Of a stretch of 64,000 bases of DNA, positions 1-15,059 are shown one piece after another. Origin of the DNA: Henricia sp. BOLD:AAB3569 (Eukaryota > Echinodermata > Asteroidea > Spinulosida > Echinasteridae). The stretch is from the NCBI GenBank assembly GCA_037783545.1, contig JBBELK010000062.1, forward strand, positions 558,001 to 622,000, in the 5' to 3' direction. The position numbers and the translations under genes were made by a program. The notes below the pieces were generated by a model, which searched no databases, had not been told where the DNA came from, and saw only the letters and a program-made list of their open reading frames with translations. Each line of letters opens with the position of its first letter. Position 1 is the first letter of the stretch.

Positions 1-195
1 GTCAATTGTCCAATCAGATCGTAACCCGTGCCATCACCCGATCAGCCAATAGAGAAAGCGCAGGAAATGCGCTAGTCGTGCGAATGCCGCGGGTGAATGC
101 CTTTGTGGAGCTACCATTTGCATGAAGAAAAACTATATGAGTCGGCACTCTGCTGGTGTCATGGTACTCTGGTGATAAAGCCGAAAATCAAAAAC
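1..195. promoter_or_regulatory. U1 divergent promoter, H2B-proximal part
   Basis: The window opens inside the divergent promoter, so the H2A partner and its TATA-like element lie outside. Two CCAAT boxes (near 11 and 46), the H2B octamer 116-123 and the TATA-like element 133-140 are present. Confidence 0.85.
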
Positions 196-564
196 ATGGG
201 ACCCAAACCAAGCGGAAAGGGATCTAAAAAGGCTGGCATGGCCAAGGGAGCACCCCGCACCGACAAAAAGAGAAAGCGGCGTAGAAAGGAGAGCTACGGT
301 CTTTACATTTACAAAGTCATGAAACAGGTCCACCCTGACACCAGCATCTCCAGCCGTGCCATGGGCATCATGAACAGCTTCGTCAATGACATCTTTGAGC
401 GCATCGCAGCTGAGGGTTCCCGCCTGGCGCACTACAACAAAAAATCCACCATCTCCAGTCGGGAGGTGCAGACTGCCGTCCGTCTCCTACTACCTGGCGA
501 GCTGGCCAAACACGCCGTTAGCGAAGGTACCAAGGCTGTCACCAAGTATACAACCTCAAAGTAG
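196..564 (+). CDS. H2B: Histone H2B (U1)
   Basis: Intact 122-aa copy with the same translation as the reference H2B at 6228-6596. Its stem-loop is 578-593 and its downstream element 605-614. The frame is open back to an ATG at 97, but that ATG lies upstream of the octamer (116-123) and the TATA-like box (133-140), so it should not be in the mRNA. The ATG at 196 has a good context (A at -3, G at +4) and gives the normal family length. Confidence 0.96.
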   Translation: MGPKPSGKGSKKAGMAKGAPRTDKKRKRRRKESYGLYIYKVMKQVHPDTSISSRAMGIMNSFVNDIFERIAAEGSRLAHYNKKSTISSREVQTAVRLLLPGELAKHAVSEGTKAVTKYTTSK

Positions 565-1959
565 AACATCACAAACCGGCTCTTTTCAGAGCCACCACAA
601 CCTTCAAAAAGAGATATTTCGTTGAAGCCGTTTACTTAGCTTTTACTTGGGATACATTGGGATTAAGTTGGGATAAATTAAAGTACAACATACAACTCCG
701 GTGCAGTTATAAGAGGCATGTGTTTTGGGAAAAATTAATCCGTGTAAATTGGGCATTTGGGTGCCAAACTGTTAAATCTGTTAGAGAAAATGGTACTGAA
801 GCAAGATCCTAGCCTGCGCGCACGCAATCTTAAGAATCTGCGGTGAACACGGGCGAAAGTTGCCCCAGTTAGACTTTGGGTGGAAGGATAAATGTGGGGC
901 GTGACCGCAGCATGCAAGTAACTGTAGGGGCGTTCAAGATGCTCACACCGTGTAACAGGGGGTTTGCAACACCGGGGGAATCCCCAGAAGGTGCGAAACA
1001 AACGACACATGGTTTCGCATTGAATTATAAGAACACCGCTAAAAAATTAAGCCGGCGCCACGCAAAAATAGTTGCCTTAAAGTACCGCAATAAACTTTGT
1101 CAATGCCCACAGACATCTAATTATTAAGCCCTATTCCCTATGATTCTGTGTCATAAACCTGTGTTTTTCTTCGCACTCACGTCACGATTCCAAACTGTAT
1201 GCCAGGTTTTACTAGGTGACGTCATTACACCGAGCTTTACACCACCGGCAAGCTCGGGTAGTCACTATGAGCAACTAACAATGGAAATTGGGCCCAATGG
1301 TTTGTGCCCAATTTCCATTGTTAGTTGCTCACAGTGAGTGGTGGCTGCCACCTGCAGTGGGCAGACTCGTGTATTACGTGATGGCTAAACGAACGCTCGG
1401 GTGTAAGAACGCCCCTTGTATGAAGCGCGCCACCACGGGTTTGGCGCGTAGTTACGCTGGCCGGCCGGACTCGATTACACGAGCGTACACTGACATGTCC
1501 ACGCCCAAGTACACGGAAACTAAATTTTGAGAAATAATCATAAGATGTGTTTTTTTTTTCGAATTGTTTGCATAGGTTGAGCGGGGCAGGGCTTATGTGA
1601 CGACCGACTTGTAAATTATTTCCCACGTTGCTTTAGATTGGGCGCTTTTGGGCTACAAAAATGAACTGAAATGGACATGAATCATTATGGCTGACTCCAG
1701 GTTAACCTTTTGACGCTGGAAGACGTTTAATCACGCCAGGATTTCCGCGTCGATGTAGCAGAGGACTTAAATTTTGGCTCTTCGTAATTAAATCTGAGCT
1801 CTTTGCACAATGAGCATAATATATAAAAGCAAAATAAATAAAATGTGTAAAAAGTCTGAAAATGATCAAGATAATTTATAAGGCAGACAATCAAATCTCT
1901 TTCTTGAAATTGTTGTGGCTCTGAAAAGAGCCGTTTTTGGTTCGTTAGTAGGTCGACCC
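565..1959. other. U1 spacer (1,395 bp, no gene)
   Basis: Layout as in the reference spacer 6597-7992. The large hairpin is 1263-1336, the small hairpin 1230-1257 and the CRE 1217-1224. Unit-specific changes are A-to-G at 1451 and T-to-G at 1549, which breaks the poly-T tract. Both are shared only with U5 (12344, 12442); the second is also in U10 (24083). Confidence 0.9.
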
Positions 1960-3512
<1,553 letters not shown>

Positions 3513-3797
3513 GATGTAACTTTTGCACGGCTAATTTTCTTTCAGAAAGCGAATACCCCGACACGGTTGAACTACGCCTATTTGTAGCGTTTCCGGGATT
3601 TCGTCAATTGTCCAATCAGATCGTAACCCGTGCCATCACCCGATCAGCCAATAGAGAAAGCGCAGGAAATGCGCTAGTCGTGCGAATGCCGCGGGTGAAT
3701 GCCTTTGTGGAGCTACCATTTGCATGAAGAAAAACTATATGAGTCGGCACTCTGCTGGTGTCATGGTACTCTGGTGATAAAGCCGAAAATCAAAAAC
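3513..3797. promoter_or_regulatory. U2 divergent promoter
   Basis: The 285-bp layout is as in the reference promoter 5943-6227; octamer 3718-3725, TATA-like 3735-3742. It carries G-to-C at 3543 on the H2A side. Confidence 0.88.
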
Positions 3798-4166
3798 ATG
3801 GGACCCAAACCAAGCGGAAAGGGATCTAAAAAGGCTGGCATGGCCAAGGGAGCACCCCGCACCGACAAAAAGAGAAAGCGGCGTAGAAAGGAGAGCTACG
3901 GTCTTTACATTTACAAAGTCATGAAACAGGTCCACCCTGACACCAGCATCTCCAGCCGTGCCATGGGCATCATGAACAGCTTCGTCAATGACATCTTTGA
4001 GCGCATCGCAGCTGAGGGTTCCCGCCTGGCGCACTACAACAAAAAATCCACCATCTCCAGTCGGGAGGTGCAGACTGCCGTCCGTCTCCTACTACCTGGC
4101 GAGCTGGCCAAACACGCCGTTAGCGAAGGTACCAAGGCTGTCACCAAGTATACAACCTCAAAGTAG
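3798..4166 (+). CDS. H2B: Histone H2B (U2)
   Basis: Intact 122-aa copy; stem-loop 4180-4195. Its divergent partner H2A (3132-3512) is a nonsense allele, so this promoter yields H2B without a usable H2A. Confidence 0.96.
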   Translation: MGPKPSGKGSKKAGMAKGAPRTDKKRKRRRKESYGLYIYKVMKQVHPDTSISSRAMGIMNSFVNDIFERIAAEGSRLAHYNKKSTISSREVQTAVRLLLPGELAKHAVSEGTKAVTKYTTSK

Positions 4167-5561
4167 AACATCACAAACCGGCTCTTTTCAGAGCCACCAC
4201 AACCTTCAAAAAGAGATATTTCGTTGAAGCCGTTTACTTAGCTTTTACTTGGGATACATTGGGATTAAGTTGGGATAAATTAAAGTACAACATACAACTC
4301 CGGTGCAGTTATAAGAGGCATGTGTTTTGGGAAAAATTAATCCGTGTAAATTGGGCATTTGGGTGCCAAACTGTTAAATCTGTTAGAGAAAATGGTACTG
4401 AAGCAAGATCCTAGCCTGCGCGCACGCAATCTTAAGAATCTGCGGTGAACACGGGCGAAAGTTGCCCCAGTTAGACTTTGGGTGGAAGGATAAATGTGGG
4501 GCGTGACCGCAGCATGCAAGTAACTGTAGGGGCGTTCAAGATGCTCACACCGTGTAACAGGGGGTTTGCAACACCGGGGGAATCCCCAGAAGGTGCGAAA
4601 CAAACGACACATGGTTTCGCATTGAATTATAAGAACACCGCTAAAAAATTAAGCCGGCGCCACGCAAAAATAGTTGCCTTAAAGTACCGCAATAAACTTT
4701 GTCAATGCCCACAGACATCTAATTATTAAGCCCTATTCCCTATGATTCTGTGTCATAAACCTGTGTTTTTCTTCGCACTCACGTCACGATTCCAAACTGT
4801 ATGCCAGGTTTTACTAGGTGACGTCATTACACCGAGCTTTACACCACCGGCAAGCTCGGGTAGTCACTATGAGCAACTAACAATGGAAATTGGGCCCAAT
4901 GGTTTGTGCCCAATTTCCATTGTTAGTTGCTCACAGTGAGTGGTGGCTGCCACCTGCAGTGGGCAGACTCGTGTATTACGTGATGGCTAAACGAACGCTC
5001 GGGTGTAAGAACGCCCCTTGTATGAAGCGCGCCACCACGGGTTTGGCGCGTAATTACGCTGGCCGGCCGGACTCGATTACACGAGCGTACACTGACATGT
5101 CCACGCCCAAGTACACGGAAACTAAATTTTGAGAAATAATCATAAGATGTTTTTTTTTTTTCGAATTGTTTGCATAGGTTGAGCGGGGCAGGGCTTATGT
5201 GACGACCGACTTGTAAATTATTTCCCACGTTGCTTTAGATTGGGCGCTTTTGGGCTACAAAAATGAACTGAAATGGACATGAATCATTATGGCTGACTCC
5301 AGGTTAACCTTTTGACGCTGGAAGACGTTTAATCACGCCAGGATTTCCGCGTCGATGTAGCAGAGGACTTAAATTTTGGCTCTTCGTAATTAAATCTGAG
5401 CTCTTTGCACAATGAGCATAATATATAAAAGCAAAATAAATAAAATGTGTAAAAAGTCTGAAAATGATCAAGATAATTTATAAGGCAGACAATCAAATCT
5501 CTTTCTTGAAATTGTTGTGGCTCTGAAAAGAGCCGTTTTTGGTTCGTTAGTAGGTCGACCC
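4167..5561. other. U2 spacer (no gene)
   Basis: Consensus spacer with 12 T in the poly-T tract; large hairpin 4865-4938. Confidence 0.88.
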
Positions 5562-6227
<666 letters not shown>

Positions 6228-6596
6228 ATGGGACCCAAACCAAGCGGAAAGGGATCTAAAAAGGCTGGCATGGCCAAGGGAGCACCCCGCACCGACAAAA
6301 AGAGAAAGCGGCGTAGAAAGGAGAGCTACGGTCTTTACATTTACAAAGTCATGAAACAGGTCCACCCTGACACCAGCATCTCCAGCCGTGCCATGGGCAT
6401 CATGAACAGCTTCGTCAATGACATCTTTGAGCGCATCGCAGCTGAGGGTTCCCGCCTGGCGCACTACAACAAAAAATCCACCATCTCCAGTCGGGAGGTG
6501 CAGACTGCCGTCCGTCTCCTACTACCTGGCGAGCTGGCCAAACACGCCGTTAGCGAAGGTACCAAGGCTGTCACCAAGTATACAACCTCAAAGTAG
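6228..6596 (+). CDS. H2B: Histone H2B, reference copy (U3)
   Basis: Core histone H2B, 122 aa, partner of H2A. The basic N-tail is 1-31 and ends in the KKRKRRRK patch (24-31) that passes between the DNA gyres. The fold follows from [17 protein letters not shown] through [17 protein letters not shown] and [20 protein letters not shown]. Lys117 in AVTKYTTSK matches the conserved H2B ubiquitination site (vertebrate K120). After removal of Met the protein begins Gly-Pro-Lys, an X-P-K motif of the kind methylated at the N-terminus by NTMT1-type enzymes. Intronless; stem-loop 6610-6625, downstream element 6637-6646. An in-frame ATG 99 bp upstream lies ahead of the octamer and TATA and is not used as the start here. 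Confidence 0.97.
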   Translation: MGPKPSGKGSKKAGMAKGAPRTDKKRKRRRKESYGLYIYKVMKQVHPDTSISSRAMGIMNSFVNDIFERIAAEGSRLAHYNKKSTISSREVQTAVRLLLPGELAKHAVSEGTKAVTKYTTSK

Positions 6597-6609
6597 AACA
6601 TCACAAACC

Positions 6610-6625
6610 GGCTCTTTTCAGAGCC
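6610..6625 (+). terminator. H2B histone 3' stem-loop (reference)
   Basis: GGCTCTTTTCAGAGCC forms the canonical 6-bp stem and 4-nt loop, followed by ACCACAA. It lies 13 bp after the H2B stop. SLBP binds it and the mRNA is cleaved after it. The purine-rich element CAAAAAGAGA (6637-6646) is the presumed U7 target and departs from the CAAGAAAGA consensus. The loop sits 382 bp after the start of every intact H2B. Confidence 0.95.
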
Positions 6626-7261
6626 ACCACAACCTTCAAAAAGAGATATTTCGTTGAAGCCGTTTACTTAGCTTTTACTTGGGATACATTGGGATTAAGT
6701 TGGGATAAATTAAAGTACAACATACAACTCCGGTGCAGTTATAAGAGGCATGTGTTTTGGGAAAAATTAATCCGTGTAAATTGGGCATTTGGGTGCCAAA
6801 CTGTTAAATCTGTTAGAGAAAATGGTACTGAAGCAAGATCCTAGCCTGCGCGCACGCAATCTTAAGAATCTGCGGTGAACACGGGCGAAAGTTGCCCCAG
6901 TTAGACTTTGGGTGGAAGGATAAATGTGGGGCGTGACCGCAGCATGCAAGTAACTGTAGGGGCGTTCAAGATGCTCACACCGTGTAACAGGGGGTTTGCA
7001 ACACCGGGGGAATCCCCAGAAGGTGCGAAACAAACGACACATGGTTTCGCATTGAATTATAAGAACACCGCTAAAAAATTAAGCCGGCGCCACGCAAAAA
7101 TAGTTGCCTTAAAGTACCGCAATAAACTTTGTCAATGCCCACAGACATCTAATTATTAAGCCCTATTCCCTATGATTCTGTGTCATAAACCTGTGTTTTT
7201 CTTCGCACTCACGTCACGATTCCAAACTGTATGCCAGGTTTTACTAGGTGACGTCATTACA

Positions 7262-7289
7262 CCGAGCTTTACACCACCGGCAAGCTCGG
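7262..7289. repeat. Small spacer hairpin (reference)
   Basis: CCGAGCTT and AAGCTCGG form a perfect 8-bp stem around a 12-nt loop, 5 bp before the large hairpin. It occurs in every spacer, including the truncated unit. U4 (9711) and U7 (18173) carry loop changes while both arms stay intact. Confidence 0.85.
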
Positions 7290-7294
7290 GTAGT

Positions 7295-7368
7295 CACTAT
7301 GAGCAACTAACAATGGAAATTGGGCCCAATGGTTTGTGCCCAATTTCCATTGTTAGTTGCTCACAGTG
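7295..7368. repeat. Large spacer hairpin, 31-bp arms (reference)
   Basis: Inverted repeat whose inner 25 bp per arm match perfectly, from GAGCAACTAACAATGG to its complement CCATTGTTAGTTGCTC. The arms extend to 31 bp with one mismatch (CACTAT against CACTGT when read on the same strand). The loop is 12 nt, and the arms meet at a palindromic ATTGGGCCCAAT. It is conserved in all 27 spacer segments of the window, including both truncated units. No transposase or clear target-site duplication was seen, so a MITE remnant is only one possibility. Confidence 0.92.
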
Positions 7369-7852
7369 AGTGGTGGCTGCCACCTGCAGTGGGCAGACTC
7401 GTGTATTACGTGATGGCTAAACGAACGCTCGGGTGTAAGAACGCCCCTTGTATGAAGCGCGCCACCACGGGTTTGGCGCGTAATTACGCTGGCCGGCCGG
7501 ACTCGATTACACGAGCGTACACTGACATGTCCACGCCCAAGTACACGGAAACTAAATTTTGAGAAATAATCATAAGATGTTTTTTTTTTTTTCGAATTGT
7601 TTGCATAGGTTGAGCGGGGCAGGGCTTATGTGACGACCGACTTGTAAATTATTTCCCACGTTGCTTTAGATTGGGCGCTTTTGGGCTACAAAAATGAACT
7701 GAAATGGACATGAATCATTATGGCTGACTCCAGGTTAACCTTTTGACGCTGGAAGACGTTTAATCACGCCAGGATTTCCGCGTCGATGTAGCAGAGGACT
7801 TAAATTTTGGCTCTTCGTAATTAAATCTGAGCTCTTTGCACAATGAGCATAA

Positions 7853-7862
7853 TATATAAAAG
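7853..7862 (+). promoter_or_regulatory. TATA-like element antisense to H2A (reference)
   Basis: TATATAAAAG on the + strand, 140 bp before the H2A stop codon, with AATAAATAAA 4 bp after it. It matches a strong TATA box better than either histone promoter does. Any transcript would run antisense into H2A. An AT-rich terminator or origin-like stretch is an equal alternative. Confidence 0.35.
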
Positions 7863-7949
7863 CAAAATAAATAAAATGTGTAAAAAGTCTGAAAATGATC
7901 AAGATAATTTATAAGGCAGACAATCAAATCTCTTTCTTGAAATTGTTGT

Positions 7950-7965
7950 GGCTCTGAAAAGAGCC
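7950..7965 (-). terminator. H2A histone 3' stem-loop (reference)
   Basis: On the - strand the sequence is the same 16-mer as in H2B, GGCTCTTTTCAGAGCC, 27 bp after the H2A stop. It is followed by the perfect downstream element CAAGAAAGA (7931-7939). It recurs at the same distance from every H2A stop except in the fusion gene at 21917-22444. Confidence 0.95.
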
Positions 7966-7992
7966 GTTTTTGGTTCGTTAGTAGGTCGACCC

Positions 7993-8658
<666 letters not shown>

Positions 8659-9027
8659 ATGGGACCCAAACCAAGCGGAAAGGGATCTAAAAAGGCTGGC
8701 ATGGCCAAGGGAGCACCCCGCACCGACAAAAAGAGAAAGCGGCGTAGAAAGGAGAGCTACGGTCTTTACATTTACAAAGTCATGAAACAGGTCCACCCTG
8801 ACACCAGCATCTCCAGCCGTGCCATGGGCATCATGAACAGCTTCGTCAATGACATCTTTGAGCGCATCGCAGCTGAGGGTTCCCGCCTGGCGCACTACAA
8901 CAAAAAATCCACCATCTCCAGTCGGGAGGTGCAGACTGCCGTCCGTCTCCTACTACCTGGCGAGCTGGCCAAACACGCCGTTAGCGAAGGTACCAAGGCT
9001 GTCACCAAGTATACAACCTCAAAGTAG
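8659..9027 (+). CDS. H2B: Histone H2B (U4)
   Basis: Intact 122-aa copy; stem-loop 9041-9056. Confidence 0.96.
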   Translation: MGPKPSGKGSKKAGMAKGAPRTDKKRKRRRKESYGLYIYKVMKQVHPDTSISSRAMGIMNSFVNDIFERIAAEGSRLAHYNKKSTISSREVQTAVRLLLPGELAKHAVSEGTKAVTKYTTSK

Positions 9028-10422
9028 AACATCACAAACCGGCTCTTTTCAGAGCCACCACAACCTTCAAAAAGAGATATTTCGTTGAAGCCGTTTACTT
9101 AGCTTCTACTTGGGATACATTGGGATTAAGTTGGGATAAATTAAAGTACAACATACAACTCCGGTGCAGTTATAAGAGGCATGTGTTTTGGGAAAAATTA
9201 ATCCGTGTAAATTGGGCATTTGGGTGCCAAACTGTTAAATCTGTTAGAGAAAATGGTACTGAAGCAAGATCCTAGCCTGCGCGCACGCAATCTTAAGAAT
9301 CTGCGGTGAACACGGGCGAAAGTTGCCCCAGTTAGACTTTGGGTGGAAGGATAAATGTGGGGCGTGACCGCAGCATGCAAGTAACTGTAGGGGCGTTCAA
9401 GATGCTCACACCGTGTAACAGGGGGTTTGCAACACCGGGGGAATCCCCAGAAGGTGCGAAACAAACGACACATGGTTTCGCATTGAATTATAAGAACACC
9501 GCTAAAAAATTAAGCCGGCGCCACGCAAAAATAGTTGCCTTAAAGTACCGCAATAAACTTTGTCAATGCCCACAGACATCTAATTATTAAGCCCTATTCC
9601 CTATGATTCTGTGTCATAAACCTGTGTTTTTCTTCGCACTCACGTCACGATTCCAAACTGTATGCCAGGTTTTACTAGGTGACGTCATTACACCGAGCTT
9701 TACACCACCGACAAGCTCGGGTAGTCACTATGAGCAACTAACAATGGAAATTGGGCCCAATGGTTTGTGCCCAATTTCCATTGTTAGTTGCTCACAGTGA
9801 GTGGTGGCTGCCACCTGCAGTGGGCAGACTCGTGTATTACGTGATGGCTAAACGAACGCTCGGGTGTAAGAACGCCCCTTGTATGAAGCGCGCCACCACG
9901 GGTTTGGCGCGTAATTACGCTGGCCGGCCGGACTCGATTACACGAGCGTACACTGACATGTCCACGCCCAAGTACACGGAAACTAAATTTTGAGAAATAA
10001 TCATAAGATGTTTTTTTTTTTTCGAATTGTTTGCATAGGTTGAGCGGGGCAGGGCTTATGTGACGACCGACTTGTAAATTATTTCCCACGTTGCTTTAGA
10101 TTGGGCGCTTTTGGGCTACAAAAATGAACTGAAATGGACATGAATCATTATGGCTGACTCCAGGTTAACCTTTTGACGCTGGAAGACGTTTAATCACGCC
10201 AGGATTTCCGCGTCGATGTAGCAGAGGACTTAAATTTTGGCTCTTCGTAATTAAATCTGAGCTCTTTGCACAATGAGCATAATATATAAAAGCAAAATAA
10301 ATAAAATGTGTAAAAAGTCTGAAAATGATCAAGATAATTTATAAGGCAGACAATCAAATCTCTTTCTTGAAATTGTTGTGGCTCTGAAAAGAGCCGTTTT
10401 TGGTTCGTTAGTAGGTCGACCC
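9028..10422. other. U4 spacer (no gene)
   Basis: Private changes: T-to-C at 9106, just before the TTGGGAT triplet, and G-to-A at 9711 in the loop of the small hairpin. Large hairpin 9726-9799. Confidence 0.88.
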
Positions 10423-11088
<666 letters not shown>

Positions 11089-11457
11089 ATGGGACCCAAA
11101 CCAAGCGGAAAGGGATCTAAAAAGGCTGGCATGGCCAAGGGAGCACCCCGCACCGACAAAAAGAGAAAGCGGCGTAGAAAGGAGAGCTACGGTCTTTACA
11201 TTTACAAAGTCATGAAACAGGTCCACCCTGACACCAGCATCTCCAGCCGTGCCATGGGCATCATGAACAGCTTCGTCAATGACATCTTTGAGCGCATCGC
11301 AGCTGAGGGTTCCCGCCTGGCGCACTACAACAAAAAATCCACCATCTCCAGTCGGGAGGTGCAGACTGCCGTCCGTCTCCTACTACCTGGCGAGCTGGCC
11401 AAACACGCCGTTAGCGAAGGTACCAAGGCTGTCACCAAGTATACAACCTCAAAGTAG
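11089..11457 (+). CDS. H2B: Histone H2B (U5)
   Basis: Intact 122-aa copy; stem-loop 11471-11486. Counterpart of U1 in the 10.9-kb duplication. Confidence 0.96.
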   Translation: MGPKPSGKGSKKAGMAKGAPRTDKKRKRRRKESYGLYIYKVMKQVHPDTSISSRAMGIMNSFVNDIFERIAAEGSRLAHYNKKSTISSREVQTAVRLLLPGELAKHAVSEGTKAVTKYTTSK

Positions 11458-12852
11458 AACATCACAAACCGGCTCTTTTCAGAGCCACCACAACCTTCAA
11501 AAAGAGATATTTCGTTGAAGCCGTTTACTTAGCTTTTACTTGGGATACATTGGGATTAAGTTGGGATAAATTAAAGTACAACATACAACTCCGGTGCAGT
11601 TATAAGAGGCATGTGTTTTGGGAAAAATTAATCCGTGTAAATTGGGCATTTGGGTGCCAAACTGTTAAATCTGTTAGAGAAAATGGTACTGAAGCAAGAT
11701 CCTAGCCTGCGCGCACGCAATCTTAAGAATCTGCGGTGAACACGGGCGAAAGTTGCCCCAGTTAGACTTTGGGTGGAAGGATAAATGTGGGGCGTGACCG
11801 CAGCATGCAAGTAACTGTAGGGGCGTTCAAGATGCTCACACCGTGTAACAGGGGGTTTGCAACACCGGGGGAATCCCCAGAAGGTGCGAAACAAACGACA
11901 CATGGTTTCGCATTGAATTATAAGAACACCGCTAAAAAATTAAGCCGGCGCCACGCAAAAATAGTTGCCTTAAAGTACCGCAATAAACTTTGTCAATGCC
12001 CACAGACATCTAATTATTAAGCCCTATTCCCTATGATTCTGTGTCATAAACCTGTGTTTTTCTTCGCACTCACGTCACGATTCCAAACTGTATGCCAGGT
12101 TTTACTAGGTGACGTCATTACACCGAGCTTTACACCACCGGCAAGCTCGGGTAGTCACTATGAGCAACTAACAATGGAAATTGGGCCCAATGGTTTGTGC
12201 CCAATTTCCATTGTTAGTTGCTCACAGTGAGTGGTGGCTGCCACCTGCAGTGGGCAGACTCGTGTATTACGTGATGGCTAAACGAACGCTCGGGTGTAAG
12301 AACGCCCCTTGTATGAAGCGCGCCACCACGGGTTTGGCGCGTAGTTACGCTGGCCGGCCGGACTCGATTACACGAGCGTACACTGACATGTCCACGCCCA
12401 AGTACACGGAAACTAAATTTTGAGAAATAATCATAAGATGTGTTTTTTTTTTCGAATTGTTTGCATAGGTTGAGCGGGGCAGGGCTTATGTGACGACCGA
12501 CTTGTAAATTATTTCCCACGTTGCTTTAGATTGGGCGCTTTTGGGCTACAAAAATGAACTGAAATGGACATGAATCATTATGGCTGACTCCAGGTTAACC
12601 TTTTGACGCTGGAAGACGTTTAATCACGCCAGGATTTCCGCGTCGATGTAGCAGAGGACTTAAATTTTGGCTCTTCGTAATTAAATCTGAGCTCTTTGCA
12701 CAATGAGCATAATATATAAAAGCAAAATAAATAAAATGTGTAAAAAGTCTGAAAATGATCAAGATAATTTATAAGGCAGACAATCAAATCTCTTTCTTGA
12801 AATTGTTGTGGCTCTGAAAAGAGCCGTTTTTGGTTCGTTAGTAGGTCGACCC
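11458..12852. other. U5 spacer (no gene)
   Basis: Carries the U1 markers A-to-G at 12344 and T-to-G at 12442. Large hairpin 12156-12229. Confidence 0.88.
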
Positions 12853-14405
<1,553 letters not shown>

Positions 14406-14690
14406 GATGTAACTTTTGCACGGCTAATTTTCTTTCAGAAAGCGAATACCCCGACACGGTTGAACTACGCCTATTTGTAGCGTTTCCGGGATTTCGTCAA
14501 TTGTCCAATCAGATCGTAACCCGTGCCATCACCCGATCAGCCAATAGAGAAAGCGCAGGAAATGCGCTAGTCGTGCGAATGCCGCGGGTGAATGCCTTTG
14601 TGGAGCTACCATTTGCATGAAGAAAAACTATATGAGTCGGCACTCTGCTGGTGTCATGGTACTCTGGTGATAAAGCCGAAAATCAAAAAC
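14406..14690. promoter_or_regulatory. U6 divergent promoter
   Basis: Consensus layout with G-to-C at 14436 on the H2A side; octamer 14611-14618, TATA-like 14628-14635. Confidence 0.88.
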
Positions 14691-15059
14691 ATGGGACCCA
14701 AACCAAGCGGAAAGGGATCTAAAAAGGCTGGCATGGCCAAGGGAGCACCCCGCACCGACAAAAAGAGAAAGCGGCGTAGAAAGGAGAGCTACGGTCTTTA
14801 CATTTACAAAGTCATGAAACAGGTCCACCCTGACACCAGCATCTCCAGCCGTGCCATGGGCATCATGAACAGCTTCGTCAATGACATCTTTGAGCGCATC
14901 GCAGCTGAGGGTTCCCGCCTGGCGCACTACAACAAAAAATCCACCATCTCCAGTCGGGAGGTGCAGACTGCCGTCCGTCTCCTACTACCTGGCGAGCTGG
15001 CCAAACACGCCGTTAGCGAAGGTACCAAGGCTGTCACCAAGTATACAACCTCAAAGTAG
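14691..15059 (+). CDS. H2B: Histone H2B (U6)
   Basis: Intact 122-aa copy; stem-loop 15073-15088. Its H2A partner is the nonsense allele. Confidence 0.96.
   Translation: MGPKPSGKGSKKAGMAKGAPRTDKKRKRRRKESYGLYIYKVMKQVHPDTSISSRAMGIMNSFVNDIFERIAAEGSRLAHYNKKSTISSREVQTAVRLLLPGELAKHAVSEGTKAVTKYTTSK

Larger units (their letters stand above)
6597..7992. other. U3 spacer, reference description (1,396 bp, no gene)
   Basis: The region lies between the convergent H2B and H2A 3' ends. In order it holds: the H2B stem-loop; three TTGGGAT copies phased 10 and 11 bp apart (6679-6706); an AATAAA (7121-7126); CRE TGACGTCA (7249-7256); an 8-bp-stem hairpin (7262-7289); the 74-bp hairpin (7295-7368); nested inverted arms (7425-7438 with 7507-7518) enclosing a CGCGCCA/TGGCGCG hairpin (7458-7480); a poly-T tract, here 13 T, one more than usual; TATATAAAAG (7853-7862) followed by AATAAATAAA (7866-7875); and the H2A downstream element and stem-loop. 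Small open frames here have no recognisable family and are not called. Confidence 0.9.

Noticed and set aside
97..195. 33-residue N-terminal extension of H2B from an in-frame upstream ATG (repeated in most units)
   Set aside because: The ATG lies upstream of the octamer and TATA-like box, so it should not be transcribed. The extension has no histone character, and the downstream start gives the normal family length.
133..432. 99-aa open frame antisense to H2B, and the 79-aa and 64-aa frames overlapping H2B and H2A
   Set aside because: These are shadows of the conserved coding sequence in other frames, with no recognisable domain. Only the antisense part joined to H2A at 21917-22444 is kept, because it continues a real gene.
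979..988. NF-kappaB-like GGGGAATCCC in the spacer
   Set aside because: A 10-bp match far from either promoter with nothing else supporting a regulatory role. It is also part of a short GC palindrome.
1263..1336. Pre-miRNA reading of the large hairpin
   Set aside because: Stem length would fit, but perfect pairing with only one mismatch and no visible promoter for it makes DNA-level function or a MITE remnant equally likely. It cannot be called from sequence alone.
735..1530. Small spacer frames of 65-101 aa, repeated in every unit
   Set aside because: No recognisable family; two of them span the hairpin and are therefore partly mirror images. They persist because the spacer itself is homogenised, and the 110-bp deletion alters one of them without other effect.
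1861..1930. U7 snRNA gene near the H2A 3' end
   Set aside because: The sequence complementary to U7 is the histone downstream element itself. No Sm site of the AATTTGTCTAG type was found.
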